Positions 9,528 through 19,689 are shown, numbered from the stretch's first letter. The stretch: 64,000 nucleotides of DNA from JAJNPS01 sp031378845 (GCA_031378845.1 JANNES010000009.1:1-64000), one strand, 5' to 3'. The notes: a model not told the origin generated them from the sequence alone. Translations and numbers: made by a program.

Positions 9528-10958
9528 ATGCAAGCAGCAGGTGAACCCAGCTTTCGCGAATCGGTCGATCTGATGTTCAAGCGCGCCGTCGCGCTGATGG
9601 ACCTGAGCCCGGGGCTGGAGGAAAAGATCCGGATCTGCAATTCAACCTATACGGTGCGGTTCGGCGTCCGCCTGCGGGGCGATATCAAGACGTTCACCGG
9701 GTATCGGTCGGTGCATTCGGAACATATGGAGCCGGTCAAGGGCGGCATCCGATATGCGCTGTCGGTCAACCAGGACGAGGTCGAGGCGCTGGCGGCACTG
9801 ATGACGTACAAATGCGCGCTTGTGGAAACGCCGTTTGGCGGCTCCAAGGGCGGACTGTGCATTGATCCGCGCGCGTGGGACGAGCATGAACTGGAGCAGA
9901 TCACCCGCCGGTTCGCTTATGAGCTGATCAAGCGCGACCTGATCAACCCCGCCCAGAACGTCCCTGCGCCGGACATGGGCACCGGCGAGCGCGAGATGGC
10001 GTGGATTGCGGACCAATATGCCCGGATGAATACCACAGACATCAACGCAAAAGCCTGCGTGACCGGCAAGCCACCCCATGCGGGCGGCATCCAGGGCCGG
10101 GTCGAGGCCACGGGGCGCGGCGTGCAATACGCACTGCGTGAGTTTTTCCGCCACAAGGAAGACAAGGCGGCCGCGGGCATGTCGGGTGATCTCGATGGCA
10201 AGCGGATTGTGGTGCAGGGCCTTGGGAATGTGGGCTATCACGCCGCCAAGTTCCTGAGCGAAGAGGACGGCTGCAAGGTCATTGCCGTCATCGAACGCGA
10301 TGGTGCCTTGCTTGACGACAAGGGCCTCGACATCGAAGCAGTCTACCAGTGGATCAAGGCGCATGGCACGATCAAGGGGTTTGCGCACGCGACCTTTACC
10401 GATAACGGCGCTGCTGTGCTGGAACATCCATGCGACATCTTGATCCCGGCAGCGCTGGAAGGCGTGATCAACCTTGGCAATGCCGCGCGCATTCAGGCAC
10501 CGTTGATTGTCGAAGCGGCCAACGGTCCGATCACGTTCGGTGCGGACGAGATCTTGCGTGCCAAGGGCACGGTGATCATGCCCGACATGTTTGCCAATGC
10601 GGGCGGCGTGACGGTCAGCTATTTCGAATGGGTCAAGAACCTGAGCCACATCCGGTTTGGTCGCATGCAGCGCCGTGCCGAAGAGGCCCGCCATCATCTG
10701 CTGGTCGAAGAGCTGGAGAAGTTGTCGGGCGACAAAGGGCTAGGCTGGACACTGTCACCTGATTTCAAAGACAAATATTTGCGGGGCGCGGGGGAGCTGG
10801 AACTCGTGCGCTCCGGTCTCGATGACACCATGCGCGGGGCCTATCAGGCGATGCGTGAGGTCTGGCACGGGCGTGAAGACGTGACCGATCTGCGGGTGGC
10901 GGCCTATATCGTGGCGATCAGCAGGGTGGCCACGACCTACCGGTCAAAAGGGCTTTAG
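9528..10958 (+). CDS. gdhA: Glutamate dehydrogenase (Glu/Leu/Phe/Val family)
   Basis: Catalyses reversible oxidative deamination of glutamate to 2-oxoglutarate and ammonium. The 476-residue protein has the substrate segment PVKGGIRY (69-76), the catalytic-lysine loop GGSKGG (104-109), PAPD (146-149) and the dinucleotide-binding GLGNVG (231-236). AAGGGAG sits at good spacing before the ATG. The gene stands alone between the divergent Tad-like run and a decayed region. Length exceeds the 415-450 residues of many bacterial homologues because of a longer middle and C-terminal part, as in other alphaproteobacterial copies. Confidence 0.93.
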   Translation: MQAAGEPSFRESVDLMFKRAVALMDLSPGLEEKIRICNSTYTVRFGVRLRGDIKTFTGYRSVHSEHMEPVKGGIRYALSVNQDEVEALAALMTYKCALVETPFGGSKGGLCIDPRAWDEHELEQITRRFAYELIKRDLINPAQNVPAPDMGTGEREMAWIADQYARMNTTDINAKACVTGKPPHAGGIQGRVEATGRGVQYALREFFRHKEDKAAAGMSGDLDGKRIVVQGLGNVGYHAAKFLSEEDGCKVIAVIERDGALLDDKGLDIEAVYQWIKAHGTIKGFAHATFTDNGAAVLEHPCDILIPAALEGVINLGNAARIQAPLIVEAANGPITFGADEILRAKGTVIMPDMFANAGGVTVSYFEWVKNLSHIRFGRMQRRAEEARHHLLVEELEKLSGDKGLGWTLSPDFKDKYLRGAGELELVRSGLDDTMRGAYQAMREVWHGREDVTDLRVAAYIVAISRVATTYRSKGL

Positions 10959-11290
10959 GGCGGCCAGCGGGTCCTCAAGGTTGGGGTCGGCGCAGCCGCA
11001 TGTGACGCTGTGCTGACCTTGGCGCGGGACGAAATCCACGATGTGGTTAACGCGGGCCGTTTTGGCGCGTCTTGCGCGGGTCCGCCACACTGGTCCGATG
11101 GCCAGAGCGAGCTGAACAGCGCGTTGGATGCGTTGCCCGAGGCGACAGAGCCCGGGCGGTCGCCGCAAAACCACGCCAATACGCCAAAGACCACACTTTC
11201 GCGGGCGGGTTCCGGTGCGACATCTTGCGCCCGGGCTGACAGGCACCAGATCATCACGCCCCAGCCGGTCAGAAAGCCACCGGTCAAAAC
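10955..11290 (-). pseudogene. Possible decayed small secreted protein
   Basis: On the minus strand one frame begins MTGGFLTGWGVMIWCLSARAQ, which looks like a signal peptide with an Ala-x-Ala cleavage site. A different frame gives a convincing C-terminus, VDFVPRQGQHSVTCGCADP, ending KPF-stop at about 10956. The two halves do not connect without a frameshift, so this is probably a broken gene. I do not recognise the family. Confidence 0.3.
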
Positions 11291-11313
11291 TGATTGAAAG
11301 CGTATGCCGACTG

Positions 11314-11990
11314 ACCCGTATGTCGTTTCGGAAAACCGGTTGGGCGTGGCCTAGCCGCGAGATGGTAGAACGGCTTGGCTGCGCATGGAGCCTGCCACGG
11401 CCGCGCGCAACCAGATGCGGACCCAAGCGGGCGATGTCGCACGCAACGCGCGGCGCCCGCTGTGCGACAACGCCATTCAGCCCACCCGTCACGCAATCGA
11501 CCATCTGCTGACGCCGCGCGCCTTGTCTTGTGATCGCCGTCGACCGGATGTGGACGGTTTTGCGCATGAATCCGCCGGCGCGGGCGTTGTTCGCGCCGGT
11601 TGGTGTCAGCCAAGGCGTCAGTCTGCGGGGTCTGATGCTGAGCAAGGCTCTGCCGCCTGCGATCAAGAACCGGACCGAGGTCGCCCAAATCGGTAGCGCA
11701 ACGACGGCGCTTTGAATGCCGCGCGCAAGGCGGCGTGCCAAAGCTCGACCGGGTCGCGAGCATCTGGCAGTTGTCGGTGGGTCTGCGCGGCCCTTGGGGC
11801 CAGTGATCGCGACGATCTATCGGCTGGGTCCGCATCGGCTGTCGCTTTTTGCAACTCTGGTGCAGTTTGACACGCCCGACAATCTGACACTGGACGATAT
11901 CACGATAGCGCTTTGCTTTCCCGCCGACACAGCAACCGATCAGTCCTTGCGCCGTTTGGCCATGGGGGGCACAAGGCAATGCCGTGTGAC
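11314..11990 (+). pseudogene. Pseudogene of an XRE-family regulator with MmyB-like ligand-binding domain
   Basis: Fragments in several frames line up with MmyB-type regulators. In order they are: SREMVERLGCAWSLP (frame of base 11128), NQMRTQAGDVARNARRPL...IDHLL (next frame, from about 11407), VIAVDRMWTVLRMNPPARALF (back in the first frame, from about 11530), and after an in-frame TGA at 11713-11715, HRLSLFATLVQFDTPDNLTL then ALCFPADTATDQSLRRLA. The last piece is the family hallmark. The N-terminal helix-turn-helix is truncated or unrecognisable. Two frameshifts and at least one stop rule out a functional product. Confidence 0.72.
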
Positions 11991-12137
11991 CGCGCATCAA
12001 TGGCGGGTCAAGATGTCATGCCGTGCAATGCAGCAAAACGACCCCCCGTGTCGCTACTGCGCTAGGATTCGGCCAGAAAGCGGTTGCAGTCCGCACGTGA
12101 TCCCGGTTCACTCGCAACCGAACAAAGGGGCTATGGA

Positions 12138-13388
12138 ATGCGCTATTCTGGCCTGAAGGTCATCACCGAAGGGCTCTTTGGCAACAAGGGGTGGAAGCCC
12201 GCCTGGCGCAATCCAGAACCCAAGGCCACCTATGACGCCATCATCATCGGCGGTGGCGGGCACGGGTTGTCGACAGCCTACTATCTGGCCAAGAACTACG
12301 GGCTTGGCAACATCGCGGTGCTGGAAAAGGGCTATCTCGGCTCTGGCAATATCGGGCGCAACACCACCATTGTGCGCGCGAACTACTTCATCCCTGGCAA
12401 CAGCGAGTTCTACAGCCATTCGCTGAAGCTGTGGGAAAGTCTGGAAGGCAAGTTGAACTACAACGTTATGCATAGCCAGCGGGGGCAGGTGGTCTTGTTC
12501 CATTCCGACGGCCAGCGCGACCTTGCGGCACGTCGCGGCAATGCCATCGTCAATCAGGGCGACGATGCGGAATTCATGTCGCGCGAGGATTTGCGCGAGG
12601 AGTTTCCCTATCTCGACTACGAGCAGACCCGGTTTCCGATTTATGGCGGGCTGATGCAGCGGCGCGCAGGCACCGCGCGGCATGACGCGGTCGCCTGGGG
12701 CTATGCGCGGGCGGCGGATCAGTTGGGCGTCGATCTGATCCAGAATTGCGAAGTGACCGGGATCGACACCGAAGGCGGCAAGGTCGTCGGTGTGCAGACC
12801 ACTCGCGGTGTGATCAAGGCTGCAAAAGTCGGGATCGTCGTGGCCGGAAGGTCGAGCCAGGTCGCGGCGATGGCGGGGATGAAACTGCCGATCGAAAGCC
12901 ATGTCATGCAGGCCTTCGTGACCGAAGGACTTAAACCGATCATTGATTCGGTTATCAGTTTCGGCATGGGCCATTTCTATATCAGTCAGTCGGACAAGGG
13001 CGGCCTCGTCTTTGGTGGTGACCTTGATTTTTATGCCTCTTACGCGGCGCGCGGGAACCTGCCGATGCTGGAGCATGTGATGGAGGCGGGCATGACGCTG
13101 ATGCCGATGATCGGGCGTGCGAAAATTCTGCGGACCTGGGGTGGCATCATGGACATGACGCCCGATGGCAGTCCGATCATCGACAAGACCCATATCGACG
13201 GTCTGTTCCTGGACGCAGGCTGGAACTACGGCGGGTTCAAGGCGGTGCCGGCGTCGGGTTGGTGCATGGCCCATCTGATGGCGACGGGACAGCGCCACGA
13301 GGTCGCGGCGAGGTTCCGGCTGGACCGGTTCCGGCTGGGCCAGATCATCGACGAAGAAGGCACCGGCAGCCAACATAATCTGCACTGA
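12138..13388 (+). CDS. soxB: Sarcosine oxidase subunit beta
   Basis: FAD/FMN-binding catalytic subunit of heterotetrameric sarcosine oxidase, which demethylates sarcosine to glycine, transferring the methyl to tetrahydrofolate. The ATG at 12138 is chosen because AAAGGGG precedes it at 7 bp; an upstream ATG adds 18 unrelated residues. The 416-residue protein has the Rossmann motif GGGGHG (38-43) and an RHD segment near residue 182, in the region where homologues attach FMN covalently to His. First gene of the soxBDAG operon. Confidence 0.96.
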   Translation: MRYSGLKVITEGLFGNKGWKPAWRNPEPKATYDAIIIGGGGHGLSTAYYLAKNYGLGNIAVLEKGYLGSGNIGRNTTIVRANYFIPGNSEFYSHSLKLWESLEGKLNYNVMHSQRGQVVLFHSDGQRDLAARRGNAIVNQGDDAEFMSREDLREEFPYLDYEQTRFPIYGGLMQRRAGTARHDAVAWGYARAADQLGVDLIQNCEVTGIDTEGGKVVGVQTTRGVIKAAKVGIVVAGRSSQVAAMAGMKLPIESHVMQAFVTEGLKPIIDSVISFGMGHFYISQSDKGGLVFGGDLDFYASYAARGNLPMLEHVMEAGMTLMPMIGRAKILRTWGGIMDMTPDGSPIIDKTHIDGLFLDAGWNYGGFKAVPASGWCMAHLMATGQRHEVAARFRLDRFRLGQIIDEEGTGSQHNLH

Positions 13389-13457
13389 GGACGATCACAT
13401 GTATCGCGCGACGCCTATGACCCCTGCCGTCCTGTCCCTCGCGGGGACCGCATCGCC

Positions 13458-13730
13458 ATGCGTCTGAGCTGCCCCCTTTGCGGTCCGCGCGACCGGCGTG
13501 AGTTCTACTATTACGGGTCTGACGACTATCTGAACCGCCCCGCGCCCGATGCCCAGCCGGAGGCGTGGGATGACTATCTGCATCTGCGCGACAATCCGGC
13601 AGGCGAGTTGAAAGACCTTTGGTATCATGAACTTGGCTGCGGACAGTGGTTGCGCGTGACGCGCAACACCGTCACCCATGAGGTCCTGCAAACCGAACTT
13701 GTCGCCGACCGTAAAGTCATCCGGCGATGA
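13458..13730 (+). CDS. soxD: Sarcosine oxidase subunit delta
   Basis: Small zinc-binding subunit of the sarcosine oxidase heterotetramer. The 90 residues contain the expected zinc ligands C5, C8, H57 and C61 within MRLSCPLCG and WYHELGC. Length is typical. The stop overlaps the soxA start as ATGA, indicating tight coupling, as in other soxBDAG operons. Confidence 0.96.
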   Translation: MRLSCPLCGPRDRREFYYYGSDDYLNRPAPDAQPEAWDDYLHLRDNPAGELKDLWYHELGCGQWLRVTRNTVTHEVLQTELVADRKVIRR

Positions 13731-16645
13731 GGATCGGCGGCAAGGGCCTTATCGACCGGACCAAGCCGGTCAAATTCCTGTTCGATGGCCGCGCCTATGG
13801 TGGCTATCGCGGCGATACGCTGGCATCGGCATTGTTGGCAAATGACGTCCGGCTGATGGGGCGCAGCTTCAAGTATCACCGCCCGCGTGGCGTTCTGACG
13901 GCAGGCTCCGAAGAGCCGAACGCGCTGGTCGAGATCATCGGGACCAAGAACCAGACGCCGAATGTCCGCGCCACGGTGCAAGAGGTGTTCGAAGGCCTGA
14001 ATGCACGCAGCCAGAACCGCTGGCCGAGCTTGCGGTTCGATGCGCTTGGCATCAACGACGCGGTGTCGCCCTTTCTCAGCGCGGGGTTCTATTACAAGAC
14101 CTTCATGTGGCCGCGCGCATTCTGGGAGCGGATTTACGAGCCGCTGATTCGCCGTGCCGCAGGGCTTGGCAGCCTGTCGGGGCGGCATGACGAGGGGCTT
14201 TATGAAAAGGCCTATGCCTTTTGTGACCTTTTGGTCATTGGGTCCGGCCCGACAGGTCTGATGGCGGCGCTGACGGCGGCGCGGTCTGGCGCAGATGTCA
14301 TTCTGGCTGACGAAGAGGCACGCCTAGGCGGTCGTGTTCTGGCCGATGACATCATGGTTGGCGGCAAGCCTGGGTCAGACTGGGTGGCAGAAGTCAAAGC
14401 GGAACTCACGGCGCTGCCCAATGTGCGGATCATGACGCGCACCACGGTGACGGGTGCTTATGATCACGGGACCTACGGCGCACTGGAGCGGGTCGGTCTG
14501 CATCTGCGCGCGCGCGCCAACCTGCCGCGAGAGTGTTTCTGGCGCATCGTGGCCAAGCGGGCGATCCTTGCCTCGGGCGCGCTGGAGCGCGGCATTGCGT
14601 TCCCGATGAATGACCGGCCGGGGATCATGATGGCGGGCGCCTTGCGGAGCTACCTCAACATCTACGGTGTCGCGCCGGCTAAGCGCGTCACGATCTTTGC
14701 CAATAATGACTCCGCCCGGGCCAGCGCGCGGGCGATGATCAAGGCTGGCGTGACCGTGGCTGCGATCATCGACAGCCGTGCCGATGCGCCGATGGAAGAT
14801 GGGACGATCGTGCATGCGGGTGCGCAGGTGACGACGACACGCGGGCGGCTCGCGTTGCGCGAAATTACCGTTCGCAAGGGCGGCGAGGATATCCTTATCG
14901 AGACGGATTGCCTTGGCGTTTCTGGCGGCTGGAACCCGACGCTGCATCTGACGTGCCACATGAATGGCCGCCCAAGCTGGTGCGAGGAGCGTGCGGCCTT
15001 TGTCCCGCAGCCGGGTGCCGTGCCCGGGCTATTCGCAGCGGGGGCAGCCAACGGGACGTTTTCGACGCATGGCTGTCTTGCGGCAGGGCATGCGGCGGCG
15101 CTTGCCGCGCTGAGCGATCTGGAGTTGCGCCCGGCATCCGTGATGCTGCCAGAGGCCGAGGATGCGCCCTATCGGATCGCAGCCCTTTGGGCGGTGGCGG
15201 GCAAGGGGCGCGCCTGGCTCGACCTTGGCAATGACGTGACGACCAAGGATGTCGCCCTGTCGGCGCAGGAAAACTTTTCCAGCGTGGAACACATGAAGCG
15301 TTACACGACGCAAGGCATGGCCCCCGATCAGGGCAAGTCGTCGAACGTGGCGGCTCTTGCGGTGCTGGCTGATGCGACCGGCAGGTCGATCCCTGAAACC
15401 GGAACAACGACCTATCGGCCCCCCTTTGTGCCGGTGTCGATTGCAGCACTGGGTGCGGGCGGGCGCGGCACGGGATTTGCGCCGCAGCGGTTTTTGACCT
15501 CGGATCAGGCCAGCCGCGACCGGGGCGCGCCGATGATCGAGGCGGGGTTGTGGTATCGCCCGAGCTATTTCCCGAAACCCGGCGAGGCGACGTGGCGCGA
15601 GTCCTGCGACCGTGAAGTGATGATGGTGCGCGAGACGGTCGGTGTCGCGGATGTCTCGACCTTGGGCAAGATCGACATCCAAGGTGCCGATGCAGCGCGT
15701 TTTCTGGACTTTGTTTATTCCAACATGTTCAGCACCTTGCCTGTAGGGCGCGTGCGCTACGGGCTGATGCTGCGCGAGGATGGCTTCGTTCTGGACGACG
15801 GCACCACGGCGCGGCTGGGCGAACAGCGCTACCTGATGACCACCACGACCGCAGCGGCGGGTCTGGTGATGCGGCATCTGGATTTTGTGCACCAGGCGTT
15901 TTGTGCCGATTGGCAGGTGCGGTTCATTTCGGTCACCGAGGCTTGGGCGCAGTTTGCCGTGGCAGGGCCGCAGGCGCGTGTGTTGTTGAACTCGATGCTG
16001 GATGAGCCGGTCGATCTGCCCTTCATGGGCTGTGCACCCCTGCGCATCGGCGGGGTCGAGGGACGGATTTTCCGCATCTCATTCTCGGGCGAAGAGGGCT
16101 ATGAGGTGGCTGTGCCCACCCGGTACGGCGAGGCGCTGTTTCGTGATCTCGTGGCCAGGGCGGAAACGATCGGCGGCGGACCCTACGGGATGGAGGCACT
16201 GAATGTGCTACGCATCGAAAAGGGGTTCATCACCCATGCCGAGATCCACGGGCGCGTGACCGCGTTCGATATCGGCATGAACAAGATGATCAGTGCGAAA
16301 AAGGACTGCATCGGCAAGGCGGGAGCGCTGCGGCCCGGACTCGTCGGGCCGGAGCGCGAGCAGATGGTCGGCCTGAGGGTCAGCGGCGACAAGGGGCTGG
16401 TGGCCGGGGCGCATCTTTTCACGCACGGCGATGCGATCAGCCGTGTGGCCTCGCAGGGCTATGTCACCTCTGTCTGTTGGTCGCCAATGCTGAACCAGTG
16501 GCTGGGCTTGGGCTTTTTGAAGAACGGACGCGCGCGACATGGCGAAAAGGTGCGTCTGGTTGATCACATGCGCGATGTGGACCTGATCTGCGAAGTTTGC
16601 GATCCGGTTTTCCATGACCCGAACGGGGAGAAGTTGCGTGCCTGA
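13727..16645 (+). CDS. soxA: Sarcosine oxidase subunit alpha
   Basis: Large NAD-binding and tetrahydrofolate-binding subunit of sarcosine oxidase; 972 residues, close to the usual 970-1000. An N-terminal ferredoxin-like domain (about 10-110, with GRSFKYHRPRG) precedes the NAD domain with GSGPTGLMAA (about 170-180). A C-terminal aminomethyltransferase (GcvT-like) domain (about 590-972) accepts the methylene group onto tetrahydrofolate. Start overlaps soxD by 4 bp. It ends 4 codons into soxG. Confidence 0.96.
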   Translation: MRIGGKGLIDRTKPVKFLFDGRAYGGYRGDTLASALLANDVRLMGRSFKYHRPRGVLTAGSEEPNALVEIIGTKNQTPNVRATVQEVFEGLNARSQNRWPSLRFDALGINDAVSPFLSAGFYYKTFMWPRAFWERIYEPLIRRAAGLGSLSGRHDEGLYEKAYAFCDLLVIGSGPTGLMAALTAARSGADVILADEEARLGGRVLADDIMVGGKPGSDWVAEVKAELTALPNVRIMTRTTVTGAYDHGTYGALERVGLHLRARANLPRECFWRIVAKRAILASGALERGIAFPMNDRPGIMMAGALRSYLNIYGVAPAKRVTIFANNDSARASARAMIKAGVTVAAIIDSRADAPMEDGTIVHAGAQVTTTRGRLALREITVRKGGEDILIETDCLGVSGGWNPTLHLTCHMNGRPSWCEERAAFVPQPGAVPGLFAAGAANGTFSTHGCLAAGHAAALAALSDLELRPASVMLPEAEDAPYRIAALWAVAGKGRAWLDLGNDVTTKDVALSAQENFSSVEHMKRYTTQGMAPDQGKSSNVAALAVLADATGRSIPETGTTTYRPPFVPVSIAALGAGGRGTGFAPQRFLTSDQASRDRGAPMIEAGLWYRPSYFPKPGEATWRESCDREVMMVRETVGVADVSTLGKIDIQGADAARFLDFVYSNMFSTLPVGRVRYGLMLREDGFVLDDGTTARLGEQRYLMTTTTAAAGLVMRHLDFVHQAFCADWQVRFISVTEAWAQFAVAGPQARVLLNSMLDEPVDLPFMGCAPLRIGGVEGRIFRISFSGEEGYEVAVPTRYGEALFRDLVARAETIGGGPYGMEALNVLRIEKGFITHAEIHGRVTAFDIGMNKMISAKKDCIGKAGALRPGLVGPEREQMVGLRVSGDKGLVAGAHLFTHGDAISRVASQGYVTSVCWSPMLNQWLGLGFLKNGRARHGEKVRLVDHMRDVDLICEVCDPVFHDPNGEKLRA

Positions 16646-17192
16646 ACTGATCGCAAAATCGCCCCTTGGTACGCGGTCGCCATTGACCATTGGTCTGTTG
16701 CGCCTGTCCGAGGCGCCGATCATGCCAATGACCTCGATTGCCGTTTTTCCGGGTCACGACAAGGCCATCGCAAAGGTCCTCAAACCCATGGGCCTCGCGT
16801 TCCCCGCACCGAACATGATTTCGCAAAAGGGCGAGGCCTTTCTCGCCTGGACCGGGCGCGATCAGGCCTTTCTGCTGGGCGTCGCGGCACCGATGATTCC
16901 GGCCAGCGCCGCCGCCGTCACCGACCAGAGTGATGCGTGGGCCGGGCTGATCTTTGAAGGTCCTGGCGCCCATGACGCGCTGATGCGCTGGGTGCCGATT
17001 GACCTGCGTCCCGAACGGTTCGCCATCGGGTCTGCAATCCGCGCGCCGATCTATCACATGCAGGCAATCATCCTGCGTCTGACGGCCAACCGGTTCGATC
17101 TGCTGGTGTTCCGATCCATGGCGCGCACGGCGTGGCACGAAATCGAGCTTGCCATGATGACAATCGAGGCAAGGTCACAACGTTCGAAATAG
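16638..17192 (+). CDS. soxG: Sarcosine oxidase subunit gamma
   Basis: Fourth subunit of the heterotetramer, structural and related to the gamma fold of GcvT-like proteins. The GTG at 16638 gives 184 residues (VPELIAKSPLG read as Met-start), overlapping the soxA stop by 8 bp. A longer ATG frame from 16614 runs deeper into soxA and is less likely. Contains the family segment HEIELAMMTIEARS at the C-terminus. In many relatives purU or folD follows; here an aminotransferase gene follows after about 90 bp. Confidence 0.9.
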   Translation: MPELIAKSPLGTRSPLTIGLLRLSEAPIMPMTSIAVFPGHDKAIAKVLKPMGLAFPAPNMISQKGEAFLAWTGRDQAFLLGVAAPMIPASAAAVTDQSDAWAGLIFEGPGAHDALMRWVPIDLRPERFAIGSAIRAPIYHMQAIILRLTANRFDLLVFRSMARTAWHEIELAMMTIEARSQRSK

Positions 17193-17285
17193 GCAAGATG
17201 TGGCCGTGTCATCAAGATGTCACTGGCGTTTGCCGATGCTGTTTTGTACAGGTTTGCTAAAAGTAATATTTAGAAAAGGTGCAAG

Positions 17286-18509
17286 ATGGCTCCCGACGGA
17301 CAGATGCATGCGCCCAATGTCTATGACGCCGAACCGATCCCGGAGGCAGCGCGGGCAGAGATTGACCGGCTGCTCAGCAGTGGCGATCTCTTTCGCTATA
17401 CCGCTGCCGAGGGATCGCCTGTCGCGCTGCTAGAAGCCGAGTTCGCGGAATTCCTTGGTTCTCGCTATGCACTGGCGGTATCGTCTTGTTCCGCCGCACT
17501 TTTCCTGGCGCTAAAGGCTCTGGACCTGCCGCGGGGCGCCAAGGTGCTAATCCCGGCGTTTACTTTTGCCGCCGTCCCCTCTGCGGTGGTTCATGCGGAT
17601 TGCGAACCGGTTCTTGTCGAAGTGGGCGACAACTACCGCATCGACATGGATGACTTTGCGGCAAAACTGCCCGAGGCGTCAGCGGTAATGATCAGCCACA
17701 TGCGCGGCCACACCTCCGATATGGATGCGATCATGGCGCTGTGCGATGCGGCGGCGATTCCGGTGGTCGAGGATGCGGCACATTCGCTGGGCACGACGTG
17801 GGCCGGGCGCAATATCGGCACCATCGGGCGGGTGGGCTGTTTCAGTTTTCAGTCCTACAAGATGGTGAACGCGGGCGAGGGGGGCATCCTTGTGACGGAT
17901 GACCCCGAGATTGCGGCCCGCGCGGTGATCATGTCGGGCGCTTATGAGCAGAACTGGAAGAAACATCCCGGTTTGCAGAACAGCTTTGGCCATTGGCAGA
18001 ACAAGCTTCCGTTGTACAATTTGCGCATGCAGAACCTGTCTGCTGCAGTGATCCGCCCGCAACTGCCCGAGATCGACCGCCGCGTTCGCCAGGGTCGTGT
18101 CAACCATGACCATGTGGCCGACCTGTTGAACGAAAGTGGTTACTTTGCTGTGCCCGAACCTATGACACCGGAATTGCGTGCACCAGACTCGATACAGTTC
18201 AACCTGTCGGGAGCATGGACCGATGCACAGGCTATGGGCTTTCAGGCCGGGGCCAAGGCACGCGGTGTTTCGGTGCAGGTCTTTGGCCTCAGCGAAGGCA
18301 ATGCGCGCGCGTTCTGGAACTGGCAGTTTCTGGGGCCGCAGCCCGACTTGCCGCAAACGCGCGCAATGTTGATGCGGGCATGCGATGTGCGCCTGCCGAC
18401 ACGGCTTACCACAGTGGAGCTTGGTTTCATCGCGGACGCGCTGATCGCGGCCGCTGGCGAGGCCCGACCGTACCAAATGGCAGATGTGGCTTTGGATTCT
18501 CCACTGTGA
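17286..18509 (+). CDS. DegT/DnrJ/EryC1/StrS-family PLP-dependent aminotransferase
   Basis: 407 residues with the DegT fold-type I layout: SSCSAALFLAL near 66-76 for cofactor phosphate binding, VEDAAHSLG (161-169) with the PLP-pairing Asp163, and Lys192 in SFQSYKMVNAGEGG as the Schiff-base lysine. Members usually aminate keto-sugars for glycans or antibiotics, but this gene has no sugar-biosynthesis neighbours. It lies after the sox genes with a 93-bp gap, so it may have its own promoter. Substrate unknown. GCAAGATG just before the start gives only a weak ribosome-binding site. Confidence 0.85.
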   Translation: MAPDGQMHAPNVYDAEPIPEAARAEIDRLLSSGDLFRYTAAEGSPVALLEAEFAEFLGSRYALAVSSCSAALFLALKALDLPRGAKVLIPAFTFAAVPSAVVHADCEPVLVEVGDNYRIDMDDFAAKLPEASAVMISHMRGHTSDMDAIMALCDAAAIPVVEDAAHSLGTTWAGRNIGTIGRVGCFSFQSYKMVNAGEGGILVTDDPEIAARAVIMSGAYEQNWKKHPGLQNSFGHWQNKLPLYNLRMQNLSAAVIRPQLPEIDRRVRQGRVNHDHVADLLNESGYFAVPEPMTPELRAPDSIQFNLSGAWTDAQAMGFQAGAKARGVSVQVFGLSEGNARAFWNWQFLGPQPDLPQTRAMLMRACDVRLPTRLTTVELGFIADALIAAAGEARPYQMADVALDSPL

Positions 18510-18667
18510 AAATACTCCAAGAGTGTCCGGGGGTGCGAGCCCCTGATTTTGCGCGTTTTGTTCGTGGCCGTTTAATCGAAATGCGGATGACCATTGGCCC
18601 TAGCGGGTGACTTGTCGGCCAGGTCGTAGCCATGTTATTTTGCTCTCCCTAGCTTGGGGTAATTACG

Positions 18668-19555
18668 ATGGAGTCTTACAGACAGCCCGACGAAGTCAGA
18701 CGTATCCCTGTCCATGGGCATGAGGTCGTGACCTACAGCTTCGGCACCGGGGAAGAGGTCGTCTTCTGTCTCAACGGCGGGCCGGGTCTGCCTTGCGACT
18801 ATCTCCGCGACAGTCACTCTCGGCTCGCGTGCGGTCGATACCGGCTGGTGATCCATGATCAACTCGGCTGCGGGGCCTCGCACCGGCCCGATGACGTCAG
18901 CCTCTGGACGCTGGAGCGGTATGTCGAAGAGGTCGAGATCATCCGAATGGCTTTGAATCTCGGCCCGGTGCATCTGCTTGCGCACTCCTGGGGCACTTGG
19001 CTTGGCCTCGAATACGCGCTGACCTATCCCGACGCCTTCAAGACCCTGATCCTTGTAAGCGGCGCGGCGAACATGTCCCACTACAGCGGTGAGCTTGAAC
19101 GGCTGCGGGGCGCTCTGGGCTTGGAAACCGTCGCGATGATGCAACGCCACGAGGCCGAGGGCACGTTTGACCATCCCGCGTACAAGACCGCGCTCACGAT
19201 CCTCGCCCACCGGCATCTCTGCCGCTTGCAGACCGAGCCTGATGAGGGGCAGCGCTCAAGTGCAGGATTTAACCCGGCACCCTTCAAGGCGCTCTGGGGC
19301 GGGAGTGAGTATGCCCTGACAGGCAGCCTTCGGGACTGGGATAGTCTGGATCGGCTCCATCACATCGCGCAACCTGCGCTGGTGCTCTGCGGCTTCCATG
19401 ACCAGATCACACCGGCCTGCTCCGGCCTTATCCACGGGGCATTGCCCGACAGCCGGATCAGAATCTTCCAAAACAGCTCCCACACTGCATTCTGGGAAGA
19501 GCCGGAGGCATACTTCGCCGAGCTACGGTCCTTCCTCGACGCCCATACGGTTTGA
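18668..19555 (+). CDS. Proline iminopeptidase-like alpha/beta hydrolase (S33)
   Basis: 295 residues. The oxyanion segment NGGPG (36-40; HGGPG in classical members), the nucleophile elbow AHSWGT with Ser107, Asp245 in GFHDQITP and His272 in SSHTAFWE form a complete triad in S33 order. Related enzymes cleave N-terminal proline or small amides. The GTWLGLEYAL cap region supports this family over simple esterases. Transcribed alone, convergent with the LysR gene. Exact substrate unknown. Confidence 0.8.
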   Translation: MESYRQPDEVRRIPVHGHEVVTYSFGTGEEVVFCLNGGPGLPCDYLRDSHSRLACGRYRLVIHDQLGCGASHRPDDVSLWTLERYVEEVEIIRMALNLGPVHLLAHSWGTWLGLEYALTYPDAFKTLILVSGAANMSHYSGELERLRGALGLETVAMMQRHEAEGTFDHPAYKTALTILAHRHLCRLQTEPDEGQRSSAGFNPAPFKALWGGSEYALTGSLRDWDSLDRLHHIAQPALVLCGFHDQITPACSGLIHGALPDSRIRIFQNSSHTAFWEEPEAYFAELRSFLDAHTV

Positions 19556-19689
19556 CCAGAAGAGCAGCGAGGCATGCGCTTCTGCGCTATTGATCCTTGG
19601 TCCGTGGTCCCGTTCGGATTCGGGCAAGCCAAAGGCAAGAACCATCAGTCCAATCTGATATATGCAGCTACTTTTGATTGGTCCTGAGC

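Noticed and set aside
18521..18550. Terminator after the DegT gene
   Set aside because: The stem is only 4-5 bp and the T-run is weak.
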